64,000 bases of DNA, taken from the NCBI GenBank assembly GCA_022072615.1, contig JAJVHS010000010.1, forward strand, positions 48,885 through 112,884. The letters are read 5' to 3'. Shown here piece after piece: positions 58,484 to 64,000 of the stretch. The notes beneath the pieces are model-generated. The model did not search any database and was not told where the DNA came from. It was given only the letters and a program-made list of their open reading frames with translations. The translations under genes were made by a program, and so were the position numbers. Positions within the stretch are counted from its first letter, which is position 1. The number at the start of each line of letters is the position of its first letter. The stretch comes from Phycisphaerales bacterium. GTDB taxonomy: Bacteria > Planctomycetota > Phycisphaerae > Phycisphaerales > UBA1924.

Positions 58484-59398
58484 ATGCCGGAGAAGAGACC
58501 GCGGAAATCATCCACCGCCCGGGACGATCAGCCCGCCGCCCCGGCGACGCCCGCCAATGAGGCGGCGGCCCGCTCACCCCTCGGCGACGACGATATCACC
58601 GCGCCGCCCTCCGACGCCGAACTCGCGGAACTCGCCCATTTCGACCCCGGTCCCCTTCGCAAGTTTGACGCACTGATCTGCGACATCGACGGCTGCCTCG
58701 TCCCCGAGAGCTCCGAGCCGTTCGACGCCGGCGCCCTCCGGCGCATCGCCGATCACAACCGCGCCGCCATCAAGGAGGGGACGCTCCCCGTCCTCACGTT
58801 GTGCTCGGGCAGGCCTCAGCCCTTTGTCGAAGCCGTCTGCCGGCTCGTGGGGAACACCCTCCTGCCCTGCATCGCCGAGAACGGCGTGTGGCTCTACTTC
58901 CCGGCCACCAACGAGTACCTCCGCGACCCTTCGATCACACGCGATCATCTCCAGGCGGTCCGTGAAGCGTCGGACTGGGTCGAAGCCGAGCTCTTTCCCA
59001 AGGGCTTCTCCATCCAGCCCGGCAAGACCGCGTCGGTGAGCCTCTTCCATCCCGACCCGGACCACCTCGCTCCCGCGATGCCGATGATCGAGGCCGCCTT
59101 CAACAAGCACGGCTGGCCGCTTCGCGTCTCCAAGACCTGGTACTACATCAACTGCGATCTTGAGCACATCAGCAAGGCCACCGGCCTGGACTGGCTCATC
59201 GCCGCCGCCGGCCTCAACCCCGATCGCCTCGCCGGCTTCGGCGATACCGCCAGCGACCTGGCCATCGCCGAGCGCGTCAAGCTCTTTGCCTGCCCGCCCC
59301 GCCACGACGAGCAGATCGCCAAAGTGGCCCATCACATCTCACCCTACTGGCAGGCATGGGCCGTGCTCGACGTGCTCGAACGCGTGCTCGTGGAATAA
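58484..59398 (+). CDS. HAD-superfamily hydrolase, Cof/SPP-like
   Basis: The product has 304 residues. After a disordered N-terminus of about 55 residues, HAD motif I is LICDIDGCLVPES, motif II is LTLCSGRPQPFVEAV, motif III Lys lies in the cap region, and motif IV is LAGFGDTASDLAIAERV. PCIAENGVWLYFP resembles sugar-phosphate phosphatases of the sucrose or mannosyl-glycerate phosphate type. Substrate is unknown. It is divergent from the MFS/spermidine-synthase gene. Confidence 0.82.
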   Translation: MPEKRPRKSSTARDDQPAAPATPANEAAARSPLGDDDITAPPSDAELAELAHFDPGPLRKFDALICDIDGCLVPESSEPFDAGALRRIADHNRAAIKEGTLPVLTLCSGRPQPFVEAVCRLVGNTLLPCIAENGVWLYFPATNEYLRDPSITRDHLQAVREASDWVEAELFPKGFSIQPGKTASVSLFHPDPDHLAPAMPMIEAAFNKHGWPLRVSKTWYYINCDLEHISKATGLDWLIAAAGLNPDRLAGFGDTASDLAIAERVKLFACPPRHDEQIAKVAHHISPYWQAWAVLDVLERVLVE

Positions 59399-59455
59399 CC
59401 CCGTTTCGGCAGCTTCTTCAACCGGCCGTTGTCCGCCGGTGGATCAACCGCCGGC

Positions 59456-60751
59456 TCACTGATACTTCTCCGCGTACCTCAGCGCATTCAGCGCGTACGC
59501 GGTAATCAGGATCGGGTCGTTCTCCATCCAGCGCTCGTGAACGCTCGTGAACGATCCGTCGGGCTGCTGGAGTTCCGCCAGCTGGCGCACCAGGTCATCG
59601 GCCCAGCGCGTCGGCTTGTACACGTCGCCGGCCTTGCTCGGGACCCCCGATTCATCCGGCTCACCCGCCCGGACCATCAGCTCCGGCTCACCCCAGCTCG
59701 AGAGCGCCTTGGCCATCACGACGTAGTAGTAATAAAGGCCTTCCTTGCCCATCCCCGGGTTCTCGTCCACCGTGTAGTTCGACCTGATCCACGACATGGC
59801 CGCCTGCACCCGAGCATCCTCCCTGGGAAGATCCGCGTACAGGTAACTCTTGAAACCCGCGTAGGTCATCGACCCGTAGCACCGAAGCCGGCTGACCTTC
59901 GTCCCGTCATCCAGCGTCTCTTCGATCATGCCCGCCGACATGCTCTGGCCTTCGCCCACGCGGTCCTGGTTCACGGACGTCGAGTAGATGAAACCACCCT
60001 GATGCGATCCCTTCGCGTAGTCCATGTCATTGACAGTCGTACCGTCCGGCGTCGTCTCGAGCATCTGTGTCCGCTGCAGGAACACCAGCGCCCGCTGGAA
60101 TGCTTCGTCCGACCCTTCCACCCCCGCATCGTGCAGCGCCTCCAGCATCCATCCCAGGTTGGACAGATCCGGCCGCCCGTGCCGCCCGTAACCGACTCCC
60201 CCGTAGAACGGGTGCGACCTGTCCACCGCCGACGCCGATTCGGCGTGTGACCCGCTCGTCGCGGGATTCTCGCTGAACTGCAATCCTCTCAGGAACTGCG
60301 CCGCCCGCTTCACCGCGGCCCTCGCTTCCGCGGAATCCACCGCCGCCAGAGACGACACGCAGATCGAGGTGTTGTAGCTGGGCAGGCCGGCGTCATAAAT
60401 GCCGCCGTCGGGCTTCTGTGTCGCGAGCATGTACGCCACGGCCCGGTCGATCGCCGGGTCGACGCCGGCCTGGATCCGGCCGTCGGCCATGCCCCGCACC
60501 ACCAGGCCCGTGATGGCTGGGAATTTCGGCCCGGTTCCCTCGGTCCTCCACCCGCCGGACGCATCTTGCCTGGACTTGAGGTATGCCGTCGCCTTTGCGA
60601 TCAGTTCGCTCGCCCGTGGGCCGGCGTCGTTCTCCATCGCCCCCTCACGGCTCGAAGGCTCGTCGCCCGGCTGCGCCATCAACACCGGCGTGGTGGTCGC
60701 GACCGAGCACAGGACGGCAACCCCTGACCAGAGGCGTGATCGAATCGGCAT
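59456..60751 (-). CDS. Secreted prenyltransferase/squalene-oxidase-repeat protein
   Basis: The product has 431 residues from the ATG at 60751 (GGGAG site seven bases upstream). The signal peptide is RLWSGVAVLCSVATTTPVLM with AQ. It has alpha/alpha-barrel repeats of the terpene-cyclase type: ATAYLKSRQDASGGWRTEG, AVAYMLATQKPDGGIYDAGL, LVRQLAELQQPDGSFTSVHE. The catalytic DxDD of squalene-hopene cyclase is not seen. Such proteins are common in planctomycetes with no known role. It is divergent from the GT4 gene. Confidence 0.8.
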   Translation of the reverse strand: MPIRSRLWSGVAVLCSVATTTPVLMAQPGDEPSSREGAMENDAGPRASELIAKATAYLKSRQDASGGWRTEGTGPKFPAITGLVVRGMADGRIQAGVDPAIDRAVAYMLATQKPDGGIYDAGLPSYNTSICVSSLAAVDSAEARAAVKRAAQFLRGLQFSENPATSGSHAESASAVDRSHPFYGGVGYGRHGRPDLSNLGWMLEALHDAGVEGSDEAFQRALVFLQRTQMLETTPDGTTVNDMDYAKGSHQGGFIYSTSVNQDRVGEGQSMSAGMIEETLDDGTKVSRLRCYGSMTYAGFKSYLYADLPREDARVQAAMSWIRSNYTVDENPGMGKEGLYYYYVVMAKALSSWGEPELMVRAGEPDESGVPSKAGDVYKPTRWADDLVRQLAELQQPDGSFTSVHERWMENDPILITAYALNALRYAEKYQ

Positions 60752-60929
60752 GCATGATCTCCCGGTTATCGGCCCACCGAGCATACCCGCCACGTGCACC
60801 CTTCCCCGCTCGACATTGAGGACGCATCTGGACAAATTCCAAACGGATCTTGCGGGCGCCTTCAAGTTTGGTCATTGTGTCCACCAGCCGAGCCGATAAA
60901 CCCTTGTCATTATCCGGGCCCTCCTTTGC

Positions 60930-62333
60930 ATGACCTCCCCCCGCGCTGACGCCCTGCTGCTCGTCTTCACCGCCGGGGTATCGCTCCGCCAATGGGTCGG
61001 CTCCGGGCTCTTGGGCCGAGAGTGGCCGCTCTACCAGCGCCTCCGTGCCGACTACGGGCGGCTGGTGATCGTCTCGTACGGAGACGCCGACGACCTGTCC
61101 ATTGTCGCCGACTGGGAGAAGCTCACCGGCGATCCCTCCGCGCTTGCGCCGCAGATCATCTGCAACGCCGCGGGCGAGAGCGCCGCCGCGTACGCCGGAC
61201 GCGTCCCCGTGATGGTCGCCGAGAAGCTCGCGGGCTGCCGGTCCGTGCTCGTCAAGACCAACCAGATGCAGGGCGGCGACGCCGCCGTCCGCATCGTCCA
61301 CGATCTCCGGGCCGCCGGCATGCGCGTCGGGCTCGTGGGCCGCGGCGGGTACCTGTGGTCGCGCTTCGTCGCGTTCGAGCACGGCCCCGAATCCCGCCAG
61401 GCCGCCGACGCCGCGGCCGCCGAAGGCGAACTGTGCCGCGCATCGGACGTCATCATCGGCACGACCCAGCGCATGCTCGAAGACCTCGCATGGCGCTACT
61501 CGCTCGACAACGACCGCCTGCACTTGGTTCCCAACTACGTGCTCGCGTCGGAGGAGCCCGCCTCCGCCTCCAGACGCGACCGCCACCGCCTGCTGTACGC
61601 CGGGCAGCTCGTCCGCCGCAAGCGCGTCGACGTCCTCATCGAAGCGGTCGCCGCCGTGCGCGAATCCGGCGTCCCCGACGTCGTGCTCGAGATCATCGGC
61701 GAAGGCCCCGAGGAGCAGGCGCTCCGCGAGCTCACCGCGCGCCTCAACGCGCCCGTCGAATTCCGCTCCCGCGTGAACCACGCGCAGCTCATCGAGCGGA
61801 TGTCCCAGTGCGCCATCTACGTCCAGGCGTCCGAGCTCGAAGGCCACCCCAAGACGGTCCTCGAAGCCATGGCCACCGGCGCCGCCGTCGTCGTCGCCGA
61901 TTCGCCCGGCCTCGCCGAAGTCGTCCAGATCGGGGCGACCGGACTGCGCGTGCCCTGTGACGCCGCCAGCTTCGCCCACGCCATCACCCAGCTGCTTTCC
62001 GATGAAGACTGGCGCGACACGCTCGGCTTCGCGGCATCCCGGGCCGCCCGCGATTCGTGCTCGCTCGACCGCGTCATCTCGCTCGAACGAGCCGCCCACG
62101 ACGCCGCCATGCACCGAGCCGGCCAGGGCGCCGCTCCCGCGCCGCCCCCGGTGCGGTTCGATCCGACGCTCGTCAACCTGCCCCCGGACCAGGCGGCCTC
62201 GGCGTTTGCCCGGTCGATCGAGTCATTCCTGCGGCGCAACAGCCGGGCGTCCAGCGACGCGTTCCTGGCGTCGCTCGAGCAGCGCCTGCACGACGGCCAG
62301 CGCGCCGCCGTACCGCCCGCCCACGGCGCATGA
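60930..62333 (+). CDS. Glycosyltransferase family 4
   Basis: The product has 467 residues. It has a GT-B fold: N-terminal Rossmann half (VMVAEKLAGCRSVLVKTNQM, GLVGRGGYLWSRFVAFEHG) and donor-binding half (RLLYAGQLVRRKRVDVLIEA, EIIGEGPEEQALRELTARL, YVQASELEGHPKTVLEAMAT, GAAVVVADSPGLAEVV). The EGHPKTVLEAMA motif has the expected ExxxxxxxE glutamates. A C-terminal tail of about 60 residues is family-specific. Acceptor unknown. Confidence 0.88.
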   Translation: MTSPRADALLLVFTAGVSLRQWVGSGLLGREWPLYQRLRADYGRLVIVSYGDADDLSIVADWEKLTGDPSALAPQIICNAAGESAAAYAGRVPVMVAEKLAGCRSVLVKTNQMQGGDAAVRIVHDLRAAGMRVGLVGRGGYLWSRFVAFEHGPESRQAADAAAAEGELCRASDVIIGTTQRMLEDLAWRYSLDNDRLHLVPNYVLASEEPASASRRDRHRLLYAGQLVRRKRVDVLIEAVAAVRESGVPDVVLEIIGEGPEEQALRELTARLNAPVEFRSRVNHAQLIERMSQCAIYVQASELEGHPKTVLEAMATGAAVVVADSPGLAEVVQIGATGLRVPCDAASFAHAITQLLSDEDWRDTLGFAASRAARDSCSLDRVISLERAAHDAAMHRAGQGAAPAPPPVRFDPTLVNLPPDQAASAFARSIESFLRRNSRASSDAFLASLEQRLHDGQRAAVPPAHGA

Positions 62334-62369
62334 CCGCGCGCCCGCGGCGTTGCACGGGACTCTCCTTCG

Positions 62370-63710
62370 CTACTTCAGCAGCCGCTCGAGATACTTGATA
62401 TCCACCCCGCCCTTGCGGAACGCCGCGTCCGCGATCAGGCGCTGGTGCAGCGGGATCGTCGTCTTGATCGGCTCGATCCGGAACTCCCGCAGCGCCCGGG
62501 CCATCCGGTCCAGCGCCGCGTCCCGCGTCTCGGCGTGCACGATCAGCTTGCCGATCATGCTGTCGTAGTTCGGAGGAACCACGTATCCGGGCACCGCGTG
62601 GCTGTCCATCCGCACGCCCGGGCCGCCCGGCGCCTCATACGTCGTGATCTTCCCCGCGCTGGGCCGGAATCCCTGCGCCGGGTCCTCCGCGTTGATCCGG
62701 CACTCGATCGCGTGGCCGTGCAGCTTCACCTCCGACTGGCGGAAGCTGATCTTCTCACCGGACGCGATCAGGATCGACATTTTCACGATGTCGATCCCCG
62801 TCACAAGCTCGGTCACCGGGTGCTCGACCTGCACCCGCGTGTTCACCTCGAGCATGTAGAAGTCGCCCTTGTCGTCCATCAGGAATTCGCACGTCGCCGC
62901 GCCCGCGTACTTCGCCGACCGCACCATCTTCGCCGCCGACTCGGCCACCTTCTCAAGCTTCCGCCGGTCGATGTTCGGGCTCGGCGCCTCCTCGATCACC
63001 TTCTGGTGCCGCCGCTGCATCGAGCAGTCACGCTCGAACAGGTGCACCGCGTTGCCGTGCTTGTCGCCCAGGCACTGGATCTCGACGTGCCTGGCGAACT
63101 CGAGGTACTTCTCGATGAACACCGCGCCGTTGCCGAACGCCGCCTGCGCCTCCTGGCTGGCCACCCGCAGGTTGGACCGCAGCGCCAGCTCGTTGTGGCA
63201 CACCTTCATCCCGCGCCCGCCGCCACCCGCCGACGCCTTGATGATCACCGGGTAGCCGATCTTCGCCGCGACCTTGACCGCTTCTTCCTCGTCCTCGATC
63301 GCCCCGTCGGACCCCGGGAACACCGGCACACCGGCTTCCTTGGCCGTCCGCTTGCACTCGACCTTGTCGCCCAGCTTCCCCATCGCCTCGGGCGACGGCC
63401 CGATGAACTCGATCCCGCAGTCGCGGCACGCCTGCGAAAAATCCGGCCTCTCGGCCAGGAACCCGTACCCCGGGTGGATCGCGTCCACGTCGGCCACCTC
63501 GGCCGCCGCGATGATCCGCGAGATATTCAGGTACGACTCCCGCGCCGGCGGCGGGCCGATGCAGATCGCGCGGTCCGCGAGCTTCAGGTACGGCGCGTCC
63601 TTGTCGGCGGTCGAGTACACGCAGACGGTCTCGACCCCCAGCTCGCGGCAGGCCCGCATGATCCGAAGGGCGATCTCACCCCGGTTGGCGATCAGAACTC
63701 GGTTGAACAT
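62370..63710 (-). CDS. accC: Acetyl-CoA carboxylase, biotin carboxylase subunit
   Basis: It carboxylates biotin on the carrier protein with ATP and bicarbonate, the first step of fatty-acid synthesis. It has 446 residues: MFNRVLIANRGEIALRIMRA, IHPGYGFLAERPDF, the Gly-rich ATP loop IKASAGGGGRGMKVCHNE, EKYLEFARHVEIQCLGDKHG, FLEVNTR-type site (YMLEVNTRVQVEHPVTELVT) and GHAIECRINAEDP. The accB gene lies immediately upstream on the same strand. The ATG at 63710 has no clear ribosome site. Confidence 0.97.
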   Translation of the reverse strand: MFNRVLIANRGEIALRIMRACRELGVETVCVYSTADKDAPYLKLADRAICIGPPPARESYLNISRIIAAAEVADVDAIHPGYGFLAERPDFSQACRDCGIEFIGPSPEAMGKLGDKVECKRTAKEAGVPVFPGSDGAIEDEEEAVKVAAKIGYPVIIKASAGGGGRGMKVCHNELALRSNLRVASQEAQAAFGNGAVFIEKYLEFARHVEIQCLGDKHGNAVHLFERDCSMQRRHQKVIEEAPSPNIDRRKLEKVAESAAKMVRSAKYAGAATCEFLMDDKGDFYMLEVNTRVQVEHPVTELVTGIDIVKMSILIASGEKISFRQSEVKLHGHAIECRINAEDPAQGFRPSAGKITTYEAPGGPGVRMDSHAVPGYVVPPNYDSMIGKLIVHAETRDAALDRMARALREFRIEPIKTTIPLHQRLIADAAFRKGGVDIKYLERLLK

Positions 63711-63723
63711 GAGATTGCACTGG

Positions 63724-63788
63724 GCACTGGGCGTCGGGCAAGGAAAGGAAAAATCCGCCGGAACGCCGCCTGCCCCAGCGCCCAGTGC
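63724..63788. repeat. Long inverted repeat between accB and accC
   Basis: GCACTGGGCG (63724-63733) pairs perfectly with CGCCCAGTGC (63779-63788), with an inner GGGCA/TGCCC pairing. The outer half is repeated as CACTGGGCACTGGGCG. The structure fills most of the 113-base gap, just ahead of accC on the transcript. Confidence 0.75.
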
Positions 63789-63823
63789 TGGTGCCCGGTT
63801 CCCATGAGGCGGTCAACGCGGGT

Positions 63824-64000
63824 TCATGCGGGCCGGATCGCAAACAGCTTCTGGCCGAACTCCACGGCCTGCCCGTTCTTCACGAGCACCTGTTCGATCG
63901 TCCCCGACTTCTCCGCCTTGATCTCGTTGAACACCTTCATCGCCTCGATCAGGCACACGACCGTGTCGGGGCTCACCGCCTGGCCGACCTTCACGAAGGG
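63824..64000 (-). CDS. accB: Biotin carboxyl carrier protein of acetyl-CoA carboxylase, C-terminal part (cut by window edge)
   Basis: The last 58 codons are present. They hold the biotinyl domain: [20 protein letters not shown] with the biotin-acceptor Lys in EAMKVFNEI, then [20 protein letters not shown] and the end LFAIRPA. The carrier moves carboxybiotin between AccC and the transferase. It is upstream of accC in the same direction, the usual accB-accC order. Confidence 0.95.
   Translation of the reverse strand, partial: PFVKVGQAVSPDTVVCLIEAMKVFNEIKAEKSGTIEQVLVKNGQAVEFGQKLFAIRPA

Noticed and set aside
59399..59455. Terminator between the HAD and prenyltransferase-repeat genes
   Set aside because: Only a 6-bp ACCGGC/GCCGGT pairing without a T-run is visible; too weak to list.

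Overview
The window is GC-rich bacterial chromosome with very dense coding, and it looks like a planctomycete of the Phycisphaerae type. Four unrelated secreted proteins end in the same two-repeat dockerin-like tag finishing in EAGC. There are HAF-repeat exoproteins, one with a PEP-CTERM-like tail, a Ser/Thr kinase fused to WD40 repeats, a secreted prenyltransferase-repeat protein, and a LysW-type amino-acid biosynthesis operon. The lineage is inferred from this gene style, not from a marker gene.

Layout. 1-570: the start of a GbsR/MarR-type regulator gene and a leader rich in inverted repeats. 570-6.6 kb: topA, a tandem octamer, a degenerate copy of an ankyrin-gene 3' end, a HAF exoprotein and the ankyrin gene. 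6.9-20 kb: an envelope/secretome block with a beta-helix protein, a seven-haem cytochrome c, a HAF protein, a kinase-WD40 receptor, an M36-like metallopeptidase, tRNA-Tyr and an EEP-fold nuclease/phosphatase. 20-33.5 kb: mostly minus-strand housekeeping (PilZ protein, GT9, RidA, a DUF2325-like protein, aconitase with a LysR regulator, a frameshifted GT2, a zinc-ribbon membrane protein, an M24 peptidase, an MFS transporter), with one plus-strand PhnP-like hydrolase. 33.5-39 kb: a methyltransferase and then lysW-lysX-lysY-lysZ-lysK behind what looks like a leader-peptide attenuator. 39-44 kb: a small secreted basic protein, tpiA, a NYN nuclease, an MDR oxidoreductase and orphan PDH E1 alpha. 44-49.8 kb: a five-gene cluster of four lipoproteins and one signal-peptide protein related to the LpoB/YcfL group. 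50.2-64 kb: tRNA-Lys(UUU), a SNF2 helicase, two tandem fused MFS/spermidine-synthase proteins, a HAD hydrolase, a prenyltransferase-repeat protein, a GT4, and accC-accB (accB cut by the window end).

How parts fit. LysW is an acidic carrier on which aminoadipate is captured (LysX), phosphorylated (LysZ), reduced (LysY) and, after a transamination encoded elsewhere, released as lysine (LysK). The region before lysW holds a 42-codon reading frame with four AAA lysine codons in nine, a strong rho-independent terminator and an upstream strand able to pair with the terminator's 5' arm. This suggests lysine-dependent attenuation and points to lysine rather than arginine as the product. It is the most interesting signal in the window. 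The next most interesting are the five-gene LpoB/YcfL-like envelope cluster and the terminator-plus-palindrome leader of the GbsR-like gene.
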